A stretch of 64,000 nucleotides of DNA, from the NCBI RefSeq assembly GCF_021654135.1, contig NZ_JAKGSD010000037.1, positions 20,627-84,626 on the forward strand, read 5' to 3'. Made by a program: the position numbers and the translations under genes. A model generated the notes under the pieces. That model did not search any database. It had not been told where the DNA came from and was given only the letters and a program-made list of their open reading frames with translations. This stretch comes from Amycolatopsis tucumanensis. GTDB lineage: Bacteria > Actinomycetota > Actinomycetes > Mycobacteriales > Pseudonocardiaceae. Every line of letters starts with the position of its first letter. Positions within the stretch are counted from its first letter, which is position 1. Shown piece after piece: positions 8,143 to 15,571 of this stretch.

Positions 8143-9580
8143 ATGTCCGTGCCACCCCGGGTGCTGCCGCCGTTGCGGCGCGAGTCCCCGATGTCCGGGC
8201 TCGACCGCCGCAACCTCGGTCCGCTGCAGGTGTTCGCGCAGTCGATCTCGGCCGCGGCGCCGTCGGCGGCCATGGCGGCCGCGCCCGCGGTCGCCGCGGC
8301 AGGGGCCGGGACCGGGGTGCTGTGGTCGTTCGTCGTCGCGACCGTGCTCGCGCTGCTCATCGGGCTGGGAATCGCCCAGTTCACCCGCCGTATGGCGGCG
8401 GCCGGGTCGCTGTACAGCCTGACGGCGAAGGGTCTCGGCCCGGCCGCGGCGTTCGCGTGCGGCTGCGCGTTGCTGATCGGCTACGGCCTGCTGACGATGG
8501 CCGCGCTCACCGGGTCCGGCGTCTACCTGCAGGACCTGCTGCGGCGCGCCGGGCTGGACCTGGGCTGGGGCCTGGTCGCGGTGCTCGTGCTGGTGCTGGG
8601 CGGGCTGGCGACGGCGTGCGTGCTGCGGGGCGTGCGGTTGTCGGCGACGGTGGTGCTCGTCGCCGAGGCCGTCGATCTCGCTGATGCTGGTGGTGTTCGG
8701 GTTGCTGCTGGCCAGGGTCGGCCCCGGGCTGGCGCCTGCCGCGCCGGACCGGGGCGTCGGCGGGATCGCGGCCGGGGTGCTGCCCGCGCTCGGCGCGTTC
8801 ATCGGGTTCGAGGCGGCGGCGTCGTACGGGGTCGAGGCCCGGCGGCCGTTCCGGACCGTGCCGCGGGCGGTGCAGGGCACGGCCGCGTTGTGCGGCGTGC
8901 TGTACCTGGTGGCGGCGTACACGCAGGTCATCGGCCTGGGCGCGCTGCCGGGCGGGCTCGCCGGGCAGGCCGAGCCGGTCAGCACGCTGGCCGCGCTGCA
9001 GCAGCTGCCGTGGCTGTCCTACCTGCTCGACCTCGGCATCGCGGCGTCGTTCCTGGCGTGCACGCTGGCGACCGGCAACGCGCTGGTGCGGGTGCTGCTG
9101 TCCATGGGGCGCGAAGGGGTGGCGCCGGCCGCGCTGGGCCGGACGCACCCGCGGTACCGGACGCCGCACGTCGCGATCCTGGCCGTGCTGCCGCCGGTCG
9201 CGGTCGTGCCGGTCGTGCTGATGGCCGCCGGGATGAGCACCACGTCGGTGTTCGTCACGCTGCTCAACGTCGCGGTGTTCGGCTACCTGGTGGCCTACCT
9301 GCTGGTGTGTGTGGCGGCGCCGGTGTTCCTGCACCGGATCGGCGAGCTGACCCGGGGGGCGCTGGTGGTCGGCGCGATCACCGCGCCCGCGCTGCTGGCG
9401 GCGCTGGTCGTGTTCACGGCCGACAACCTGGGCGGCCCGTACCCGGCGGTGTTCGGGCTGTGCGCGCTCGCCGGCCTGGCCTGGTTCGCCTGGCTGCGCC
9501 GGCGGCGGCCGCGGGACCTGGCGCGGGTCGGGATCTACGACGAGACGTCCGAGGCCGACCTGCTTGGCGGCGAGCGGTGA
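8143..9580 (+). pseudogene. APC-superfamily permease, disrupted by a +1 frameshift
   Basis: The first part (from ATG 8143, preceded by GAGGAGG) encodes a normal APC N terminus (GLDRRNLGPLQVFAQSISAAAPSAAM) and about four membrane segments. After VVLVAEAV near 8671 the frame is lost. The rest continues one frame over (SLMLVVFGLLLARVGPG..., GAFIGFEAAASYGVEARRPFRTVPRA) to the TGA at 9578-9580. Removing one base near 8670-8675 would restore a 478-residue permease. Codon bias remains normal on both sides, so the lesion is recent or a sequencing error. The end overlaps the IclR start as GTGA, and the intact family partner lies divergently at 6500-7900. Confidence 0.8.
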
Positions 9581-10323
9581 GCCCGGAGACGCCGCTGTCC
9601 GGCCGCCAGCCGAAGGCGGTCCGCAGCGCGCTGGCGGTGCTGGAGGAGGTCGTGGCGGCCGGGCCGGGGGTCACGGCGAAGGAGATCTCGGCCGCGTTGA
9701 AACTGCCCCCGGCGACGACCTACCGGCTGCTGAACCTGCTCGTCGGCGAGGAGTACCTGGTGCGGTTGCCGGACCTGCGGGGGTTCGCGCTGGGCCGGCG
9801 CGCCGGGCGGCTGGCGACCCCGGTGGCGGTGCGCCCGCCCGCCGCGGCGAGGGCGATCGTGGAGCACCTGCGGCAGCGGGTGCGGTGGGGTGTGCACCTG
9901 GCGTCCTACCGGACCGGGCGGCTCACGCTCGTCGACCCGGATCCGGACCACCCGCCGTCGGACGGGGCGCTGCTCGCCCGCTACCCGCACGTGTCCGCGC
10001 TGGGCAAGCTGCTGCTCGCCGAGCAGGCCGACTGGCGCGCGGTGGTGCGGGAGCTGCGGTCGTTCACCGAGCGGACGATCGTCGACGCCGACCGCCTGGA
10101 CGCCGAACTCGCCGCGGTCGCGCGCGACGGGCTGGCCCGGCAGTGCGGTGAGCTGCTGGAACGCAAGGGCTGCCTGGCGGTGGCGATCCGGGACGTGGTC
10201 ACCGGCGAGCTGGTCGCCGGGCTCGCGGTGAGCGGGCCGGCGGAACGGGTCGCCGAGCCGAACGCCGAGCTCGTGGCGCTGGTGCGCGACCACGCCGGGC
10301 AATTGGCGCCACTTCTCGCGTGA
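9577..10323 (+). CDS. IclR-family transcriptional regulator
   Basis: 248 residues from a GTG at 9577 that overlaps the permease stop (GTGA). The N terminus holds the IclR winged helix (KAVRSALAVLEEVVAAGPGVTAKEISAALKLPPATTYRLLNLL; cited in parts: EISAALKLPPATTYRLLNLL is the recognition region). The effector domain follows, with HVSALGKLLLAE, CLAVAIRDVVTGELVAGLAVSGP and a terminal helix. IclR proteins bind small acids or their relatives and usually control neighbouring catabolic genes. The targets here are probably the two APC permeases and the amine oxidase. Being translationally coupled to the broken permease, it may be expressed less if that frameshift is real. Confidence 0.88.
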   Translation: MSPETPLSGRQPKAVRSALAVLEEVVAAGPGVTAKEISAALKLPPATTYRLLNLLVGEEYLVRLPDLRGFALGRRAGRLATPVAVRPPAAARAIVEHLRQRVRWGVHLASYRTGRLTLVDPDPDHPPSDGALLARYPHVSALGKLLLAEQADWRAVVRELRSFTERTIVDADRLDAELAAVARDGLARQCGELLERKGCLAVAIRDVVTGELVAGLAVSGPAERVAEPNAELVALVRDHAGQLAPLLA

Positions 10324-10392
10324 GCGATGTCGAGAACGCGGAAGCGGCTCCGTCCCCGGCGTGACACACCCCGGAAACCGGAGGAGACGGAC

Positions 10393-10878
10393 ATGGATGT
10401 CACCGCTGAACTGGCCAAGCCGATCGCGCGGGAGCTGCTGCAGTCGAACATCCCCGCGCGGCTGGCGTACGACGGACTGGACGGCGAGCCCCGGGTGATC
10501 CCGATCGGGTTCTGGTGGGACGGCGAGCACCTGGTCATGGCCACCGTGCCGAAGTCGGCGAAGGTCGCGGCCCTGCGCCGCAACCCGCGCGTGGCGATCA
10601 CCATCGACCGCATGGACCCGTGGCCCCCGCGCGTGCTGCTGATCCGCGGCACCGCACGCCTGGAACTGGTCGACGGCGTCCCCGACGCCTACATCGAGGC
10701 GTCCCGGAAGGTGACGCCCGCCGAGGTGTTCGAGTCCTGGGAGCAGGGCGTGCGGGCGCTGTACGAGCAGATGGTGGTCATCACGATCTCGCCGGACTGG
10801 GCCAAGCTGCTCGACTTCGAGACGACGCTGCCCAAGGCGGTGGAGGACCTGCTCGCGGAGCACCAGGCGAGGGCCTAG
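10393..10878 (+). CDS. Pyridoxamine-5'-phosphate-oxidase-like (FMN/F420-binding split barrel) protein
   Basis: 161 residues. The pattern PIARELLQSNIPARLAYDG, VIPIGFWWDGEHLVMATVPKSAKVAALRRNPRVAITID is the split-barrel flavin/F420-binding fold. GGAGGAGAC lies just upstream of the ATG at 10393. An upstream frame reaching 10327 is less likely because it lacks a ribosome-binding site and family residues. Such proteins bind FMN, F420 or haem and reduce varied small molecules; the substrate is not evident. It stands alone between the IclR gene and a binding-protein-like gene, whose putative -10 overlaps its stop codon. Confidence 0.8.
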   Translation: MDVTAELAKPIARELLQSNIPARLAYDGLDGEPRVIPIGFWWDGEHLVMATVPKSAKVAALRRNPRVAITIDRMDPWPPRVLLIRGTARLELVDGVPDAYIEASRKVTPAEVFESWEQGVRALYEQMVVITISPDWAKLLDFETTLPKAVEDLLAEHQARA

Positions 10879-10881
10879 GCT
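10876..10881 (+). promoter_or_regulatory. Putative -10 element overlapping the preceding stop codon
   Basis: TAGGCT matches TANNNT and ends 6 bases before the GTG at 10888. The first three bases are also the TAG stop of the split-barrel gene. There is no ribosome-binding site in the gap, which suggests a leaderless transcript. Confidence 0.3.
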
Positions 10882-10887
10882 CGCAGC

Positions 10888-11808
10888 GTGCGGATCGTCT
10901 CCTTGTTGCCCGCCGCCACCGATCTGGTGGCCGAGCTGGGGCTGGCCGGGCAGCTGGTCGGGCGGACGCACGAGTGTGACTGGCCGCCCGGTGTCGAGGA
11001 CGTGCCCGTCGTCACCGGCAGCGGCCTGCACACCGCCATGAGCAGCCGCGAGATCTCGCAGGCCGTCGGGGGCGCCCACGCCGGCTCCGCGCTCTACGCC
11101 CTCGACGCGGCGAAACTCGCCGCACTCCGGCCCGACGTCGTGCTCACCCAGGACCTCTGCGAGGTCTGCGCGGTGTCCTACCGCCGGGTCACCGACGCAG
11201 TCCGCATGATGGACGCCGGGCCGCGGGTGCTGAGCCTCGAACCCCGCACGCTCGCCGAGGTGCTGGACTGCCTGCTGCTGCTCGGCGACGTCCTCGGCGT
11301 GCCGGACGTCGCCCACGCGAAACACGCGGAACTACTCACCCGCCTCGCGGACCTGCGGGAGCGGACCCGGGACCTGCCCCGGCCCCGGGTCGCCGCGATC
11401 GAATGGCTCGACCCGGTCTGGCCTGCCGGGCACTGGGTGCCCGAACAGATCGCCGCCGCCGGTGGGGAGCCCCTGCTGGCCCGGCCGGGCGAGCACACGA
11501 AGGCCATCGACTGGGCCGCGGTGGCCGCCGCCGAACCCGACGTCCTCCTCCTGCTCCCCTGCGGCCTGCCGCCGGAGCGCACCGAGGCCGAACTCGGCCT
11601 GCTCACGAGCCGGCCGGGCTGGGCGGACCTGCCCGCCGTGCGCGCCGGGCAGGTGTGGATCCTCGACGGCCCGTCCTACTTCAACCGCCCCGGCCCGCGC
11701 GTCGTGCGCGGCGCGGAGATCCTCGCCCACGTGCTGCACGGCATCGGGACCGTCGAGCCGGGTCAGGCGAGGCGCACCTCGATCTCCGGCGGCGTCCGCA
11801 ACGTCTGA
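10888..11808 (+). CDS. Cytoplasmic periplasmic-binding-fold (BtuF/helical-backbone) protein
   Basis: 306 residues from a GTG start. RIVSLLPAATDLVAELGL is the opening of the helical-backbone metal/cobalamin-binding fold (BtuF/FepB type). The middle has LRPDVVLTQDLCEVCAVSY and VAAIEWLDPVWPAGHWVPEQIAAAGG. There is no signal peptide or lipobox, so it stays in the cytoplasm, unlike true ABC importer partners, and no permease or ATPase gene is nearby. The CEVC pair could bind a metal. The function is unknown. It converges with the OsmC gene and overlaps it by 46 bp. Confidence 0.75.
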   Translation: MRIVSLLPAATDLVAELGLAGQLVGRTHECDWPPGVEDVPVVTGSGLHTAMSSREISQAVGGAHAGSALYALDAAKLAALRPDVVLTQDLCEVCAVSYRRVTDAVRMMDAGPRVLSLEPRTLAEVLDCLLLLGDVLGVPDVAHAKHAELLTRLADLRERTRDLPRPRVAAIEWLDPVWPAGHWVPEQIAAAGGEPLLARPGEHTKAIDWAAVAAAEPDVLLLLPCGLPPERTEAELGLLTSRPGWADLPAVRAGQVWILDGPSYFNRPGPRVVRGAEILAHVLHGIGTVEPGQARRTSISGGVRNV

Positions 11809-12266
11809 TACACCACGCAGTACCGCTCGGTCAGCTTCCGCAGCGTCGCGAGCTGCTCCTCGGACGCGTCGGTGTCGAGGTCGAACGACAACCGGATCGC
11901 CTGGAAGCCCACCGGCGCGGACTTGTCGACGCCGAGCGTGCCGCGGAAGTCCAGGTCGCCCTCGGCCCGCACGGTCCCGCCGCGGATCTCCAGCCCCAGC
12001 GACGTCGCCACCGCCCGCAGCGTCACCCCGGAGCACGCGACCAGCGCCTCCAGCAGCATGTCGCCGGAGCACGCGAGGCTGCCGTCGCCACCGGTGGCCG
12101 GGTGCAGGCCGGCCTCGACCACCGCCCGCCCGGTCTCCACCTTGCACGAGATGCCCAGCCCGTCGAGCTCCGCGTTGGCGCGCAAGGTGATCAGCGCCTG
12201 AGCCGGGTCCTCCCGGTAGCGCTCCTTGAGCGGCGCCTGCAGTTCCCTGAGTTCGCCTGCGTCCAT
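11763..12266 (-). CDS. OsmC/Ohr-family protein
   Basis: 167 residues. GDGSLACSGDMLLEALVACSGVTLRAVATSLGLEIRGG (positions about 60-97, shown here in pieces: DMLLEALVACSGVTLRAVA) carries the OsmC Cys-helix. EVDLDFRG-like and FDLDTDASEEQLATLRKLTERYCVVYQTL resemble the C-terminal half. The family detoxifies organic hydroperoxides through two cysteines; Cys residues lie in both expected segments here, but whether they form the redox pair cannot be settled without a structure. Single gene, convergent with the binding-fold gene. Confidence 0.82.
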   Translation of the reverse strand: MDAGELRELQAPLKERYREDPAQALITLRANAELDGLGISCKVETGRAVVEAGLHPATGGDGSLACSGDMLLEALVACSGVTLRAVATSLGLEIRGGTVRAEGDLDFRGTLGVDKSAPVGFQAIRLSFDLDTDASEEQLATLRKLTERYCVVYQTLRTPPEIEVRLA

Positions 12267-12383
12267 GCCCGCCAGTATGACCGCGTGAACGGGCTCACGC
12301 CGGTGTCAAGGCCGGATCAAGACCGGGCCCGCGCGTGTCATCGCCGCGTCAGCCCGGGGTCCGCGCGGCCCGCCGCGGAGATT

Positions 12384-12412
12384 TCCTTCGGTGCAGGGAA
12401 ACCGAAGGAGGA
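12384..12412 (+). promoter_or_regulatory. RNA hairpin covering the ribosome-binding site of the lysA-like gene
   Basis: TCCTTCGGT (12384-12392) pairs perfectly with ACCGAAGGA (12401-12409) across an 8-base loop. The right arm contains most of the Shine-Dalgarno sequence GAAGGAGG (12405-12412), five bases before the ATG at 12417. When folded, the hairpin would block ribosome entry. It may be a translational switch; the trigger is unknown. Confidence 0.5.
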
Positions 12413-12416
12413 CGTC

Positions 12417-13733
12417 ATGACACTCGCCGAGGTGCTGCCCAGTGTGGGGCTCGCCGGAGAACCGCCGCTGGAACCCGGCCTGTGGCCGCGCACCACCCGC
12501 CTCACCGAGGGCGGCGACCTGACCTGCGGCGGCGTGCGCCTGACCCGGCTCGCCGCGCGGTTCGGCACGCCGGTGCAGGTCTTCGACGAAACCGAGATCC
12601 GCGGCCGCGCCGAATCGCTGCGCGCCGCGTTCCCCGGTGCCGAGATCGCCTTCGCCACCAAGGCCCTGCCGGTGCGCGGTGTGCTCCGGGTGCTGGGTTT
12701 CGGCGCGGACGTGTGCTCGGCGGGCGAGATCGCGATGGCGCGCTCGGCGGGCGTGCCGGGCGAGCGGATCCTGGTGCACGGCAACGTGAAGACCCCGGAG
12801 GACCTCAAGGCCGCGTTCACCGCGCACGCCGGCCGGATCGTCGCCGACTCCGCCGACGAGATCGACCAGCTCGCCGCGCTCGCCCCCGCCGGGCAGCGGG
12901 TCCTCGTGCGGGTCACCCCCGGCGTCGACGCGCACACGCACCGCGCGCTGGCCACCGCCGTCGAAGGCCAGAAGTTCGGGTTCTCCCTCGCCTCCGGCGC
13001 CGCGTTGGAAGCCGTCGGGCAGGTCCTGGCCCAGCCGGGCCTGCGCGCCGCCGGGTTGCACTGCCACCTCGGCTCGCAGGTGCGCGACACGGGCGCCTAC
13101 GCCGAAGCCGTGCGCCGCATGGTGGGGCTGCTGGCCGAGGTCCGCGAGCGGCACGGGGTGACGCTGGACCAGATCGACCTCGGCGGCGGCTTCGCGGTCC
13201 CCTACCGCGCCGGCGAGCAGGCGTTCGACCTGACCGGCGCCGCCCGCCGGATCCTGGGCACGCTGCGCCTGGAGTGCGAGCGTCACCGGCTCCCGGTGCC
13301 GCGGCTGGTGCTGGAACCCGGCCGCTGGCTCGTCGCGACGGCCGGGATCACGCTGTACCGGGTGGCCGCGGTCAAGAACGGGTTCGTCGCCGTCGACGGC
13401 GGCATGAGCGACAACCCGCGCCCGGCGCTGTACGGCGCGCGCTACACCGCCCGGCTCGTCGGGCGGCACACCAAGGCGCCGCGCCGCCCGTGGATTATCG
13501 CGGGCAGGCACTGCGAGGCCGGCGACGTCCTGGCCGAGGACGTGCCGCTGCCCGCCGACATCCGCCCCGGCGACCTGCTGGCGGTGCCGGTGAGCGGCGC
13601 CTACCACCACGCGCTGGCCTCGAACTACAACCTGGTGGGCCGTCCGCCGCTGGTCGCCGTGGCCGACGGCGCACCGCGCGTGCTGGTGCGCCGCGAAACC
13701 GAGGAGGACCTGCTGCGCCGCGACCTCGGCTGA
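12417..13733 (+). CDS. Diaminopimelate decarboxylase-like PLP enzyme (fold type III)
   Basis: 438 residues. The PLP lysine sits in EIAFATKALPVRG. HCHLGSQ, GGGFAVPY, EPGRWLVATAG and the substrate-specificity segment AGRHCEAGDVLAEDV (Cys-Glu typical of diaminopimelate decarboxylase) are all present. The end has YHHALASNYNLVGRPP. The enzyme would convert meso-diaminopimelate to L-lysine or act on a related D-centre. It is not in the usual argS/thrA neighbourhood, so it is probably a second copy with a special role. The ATG at 12417 has a strong but hairpin-sequestered ribosome-binding site. A HbpS/GlcG-like gene follows 23 bp downstream. Confidence 0.85.
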   Translation: MTLAEVLPSVGLAGEPPLEPGLWPRTTRLTEGGDLTCGGVRLTRLAARFGTPVQVFDETEIRGRAESLRAAFPGAEIAFATKALPVRGVLRVLGFGADVCSAGEIAMARSAGVPGERILVHGNVKTPEDLKAAFTAHAGRIVADSADEIDQLAALAPAGQRVLVRVTPGVDAHTHRALATAVEGQKFGFSLASGAALEAVGQVLAQPGLRAAGLHCHLGSQVRDTGAYAEAVRRMVGLLAEVRERHGVTLDQIDLGGGFAVPYRAGEQAFDLTGAARRILGTLRLECERHRLPVPRLVLEPGRWLVATAGITLYRVAAVKNGFVAVDGGMSDNPRPALYGARYTARLVGRHTKAPRRPWIIAGRHCEAGDVLAEDVPLPADIRPGDLLAVPVSGAYHHALASNYNLVGRPPLVAVADGAPRVLVRRETEEDLLRRDLG

Positions 13734-13756
13734 CCGGGCGGGCTACGTTGAAGATC

Positions 13757-14200
13757 ATGAACGACACCCCTCGCCTCCCCGGACTCCGGCTCGCCGACGC
13801 CGATGCGCTGGTGAACAGCGCGCTGGGCGTCGCCGCGGAGCGGGGCTTCCCGCCACTCGCGGTGGCCGTCCTCGACGTCGCCGGGGAGGTGATCGCGCTG
13901 CGGCGGGCGGACGGCGGCATGCCCATGACCAGCCGCATCGCGGTGGCCAAGGCGCGCACCGCGTTGCTCACGCTGCGGCCGTCCGGGGCGCTCGAGCTGC
14001 CCGGCGCGATCGTCGGCAGCATCCAGCACCTCTACGACGGCGACTACGTCCCGTTCGCGGGCGGGGTCCTGGTCACCGACGGGGATGTGGTCCTCGGCGC
14101 CGCGGGCGCCTCCGGCGGTCACGCCCGCGAGGACGACGAGGCCGTGCGCACCGCCGTGCAGCGCTGGCAGGAGGACCTGCTGCGCCGCGACCCCGGCTGA
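13757..14200 (+). CDS. GlcG/HbpS-family (DUF336) protein
   Basis: 147 residues. GFPPLAVAVLDVAGEVIALRRADGG and SRIAVAKARTALLTLRPS are the conserved core, and GGVLVTDGDVVLGAAGASGG is the family's C-terminal glycine motif. Members include haem-binding HbpS and GlcG of glycolate operons; they bind small ligands or cofactors and rarely have a proven reaction. The ATG at 13757 has only a weak ribosome-binding site. A TACGTT (-10-like) ends 7 bases upstream, so a leaderless transcript is possible. It follows the decarboxylase gene closely, but no functional tie is shown. Confidence 0.85.
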   Translation: MNDTPRLPGLRLADADALVNSALGVAAERGFPPLAVAVLDVAGEVIALRRADGGMPMTSRIAVAKARTALLTLRPSGALELPGAIVGSIQHLYDGDYVPFAGGVLVTDGDVVLGAAGASGGHAREDDEAVRTAVQRWQEDLLRRDPG

Positions 14201-14217
14201 TCGGGGAAGCTCGGCGC

Positions 14218-14601
14218 ATGGTCTCGGTATTGCAGAACGTCGCGATCGACTGCGCGGACGCCTACGAGCTGGCCCGGTTCTGGAGCGCGGTGACCGGCCG
14301 TCCGCTGCACCCGGACGACCGGCCGGGCGAGCCGGAGACGCAGGTGCTGCTCGCCGAGGGTCCGGTGCTGCACTTCAACCAGGTGCCGGAGCCCAAGACG
14401 ATCAAGAACCGGATCCACCTGTGCCTGCGCCCGGAGACCTCGCGCGACGAGGAGGTGGCGCGGTTGCTGGGCCTCGGCGCCACGTTCGTCGCCGATCACC
14501 GGAACCCGGACGGGTCCGGCTGGGCCGTCCTCGCCGACCCCGAGGGCAACGAGTTCTGCGTGCTCCGCAGCGACTCCGACCGGGCCGCCATGGAGTCCTG
14601 A
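14218..14601 (+). CDS. VOC-superfamily (glyoxalase-like) protein
   Basis: 127 residues. LQNVAIDCADAYELARFWSAVTGRPLHP and the C-terminal GWAVLADPEGNEFCVLRS are hallmarks of the glyoxalase/bleomycin-resistance fold, with the metal-ligand-like Glu in GNEFCV. GGGGAAG precedes the ATG. The family covers glyoxalases, dioxygenases and drug-binding proteins; nothing narrows the function. Its last 106 bp overlap the 3' end of the convergent LysR gene. Confidence 0.82.
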   Translation: MVSVLQNVAIDCADAYELARFWSAVTGRPLHPDDRPGEPETQVLLAEGPVLHFNQVPEPKTIKNRIHLCLRPETSRDEEVARLLGLGATFVADHRNPDGSGWAVLADPEGNEFCVLRSDSDRAAMES

Positions 14602-15488
14602 CCCGCCTGGGCAGTCCCGAGCGTGGTGTCGATGAACGCGCGGGTCGCCGCGGTCACCGGGCCGCCGCGGTGCACCAGCCACTGCGGCAGCCGCTCCGGC
14701 GGGTCGAACCGGTAGACGTCCGCGCCCGCCCGTACCGCGAGGTCGGACCAGCCGTCCGGCATCAGCCCGGCGCCGATGCCCTTGAGCACCATCGGCAGCA
14801 CCACGCCCCGGTCCCCGGCCTCGGCCGCGATCGTCATGTCGCCGACGGTCGCGGCCAGCCGGTCGAACAGGGCCCGCACCGCGGTGGCCGGCTTGGTGAC
14901 CACGAACCGCATGCCGCGCAGCACCTCCGGGCTCACCGACGGCCCCGGCACGTCCAGCGCGCCGGGCGGCACGACCAGCAGGAACTCCTCGTCCCGCAGG
15001 TGGTGCGTCACGAGCCCCTGCCCGGACGGGCGCTCCGCGCTGCCGCACACCCCGACCTCGCACCGGCCCTGCAGGACCATCGCGACCACCTCGGCCGCCG
15101 ACATCGCCGACGAGGTGCTGACGGTGACCCCCGGGTGCCGCCGGGCAAGCTCGGCGATCACGCTGGTCACCGGTTCCAGCCCGGACGACGAGGTCGCGGC
15201 GACGTCCACCCGCCCGGCCGCGCCGTCCCCGATCGCCCCCGCCGCGGCCCGCAACGCGTCCAGGTCGCGCAGCACCAGCCGGGCCCGGTCGGCCAGCGCC
15301 TCCCCGGCGGTGCTCAGCACGGCGTGCCGCCCGACCCGGTGGAACAGCGTGACGCCCAGCTCGTGCTCGAGCTTGCCGATCGAGCGGGACAGCGAGGGCT
15401 GCGCGACGTGCAGCGCCTTGGCCGCCGCGGTGAACCCGCCGTGCTCGACGATCGCGATGAAGTACTCCAGCTGGCGGCGTTCCACCAC
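14496..15488 (-). CDS. LysR-family regulator of the gamma-glutamyltransferase gene
   Basis: 330 residues from a GTG at 15488. The helix-turn-helix (RRQLEYFIAIVEHGGFTAAA then KALHVAQPSLSRSIGKLEHE) occupies residues 4-45. The effector domain carries QGRCEVGVCGSAERPSG and PMVLKGIGAGLMPDGWSDLA. The last ~30 residues run past the family end into the convergent VOC gene. It is divergent from the gamma-glutamyltransferase gene, with a perfect T-N11-A palindrome 11 bases before its own start, so it probably represses itself and controls that gene. Confidence 0.9.
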   Translation of the reverse strand: MVERRQLEYFIAIVEHGGFTAAAKALHVAQPSLSRSIGKLEHELGVTLFHRVGRHAVLSTAGEALADRARLVLRDLDALRAAAGAIGDGAAGRVDVAATSSSGLEPVTSVIAELARRHPGVTVSTSSAMSAAEVVAMVLQGRCEVGVCGSAERPSGQGLVTHHLRDEEFLLVVPPGALDVPGPSVSPEVLRGMRFVVTKPATAVRALFDRLAATVGDMTIAAEAGDRGVVLPMVLKGIGAGLMPDGWSDLAVRAGADVYRFDPPERLPQWLVHRGGPVTAATRAFIDTTLGTAQAGQDSMAARSESLRSTQNSLPSGSARTAQPDPSGFR

Positions 15489-15498
15489 ACTCCCATCG

Positions 15499-15513
15499 AT
15501 AGCGAACGGCTAT
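15499..15513. promoter_or_regulatory. LysR box (T-N11-A palindrome)
   Basis: ATAGC-GAACG-GCTAT is a perfect 5-5-5 inverted repeat matching the LysR consensus T-N11-A (T at 15500, A at 15512). It lies in the 83-bp space between the LysR GTG (15488) and the gamma-glutamyltransferase GTG (15572), close to the LysR start. This is the expected position for autoregulation. Confidence 0.65.
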
Positions 15514-15571
15514 GGCGATGGTGTCACAGATGTCTTGGACGTTCACCCGGTCGAGGGTGTCTACTCGAACC

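Noticed and set aside
8136..8684. ATG at 8136 as start of another gene
   Set aside because: The frame encodes Arg/Gly noise; the permease ATG at 8143 has the ribosome-binding site at proper distance and family sequence.
9535..11325. A ~600-codon minus-strand open frame across the IclR and binding-fold genes
   Set aside because: Overlaps three clear plus-strand genes with normal domains; composition is typical of antisense noise.
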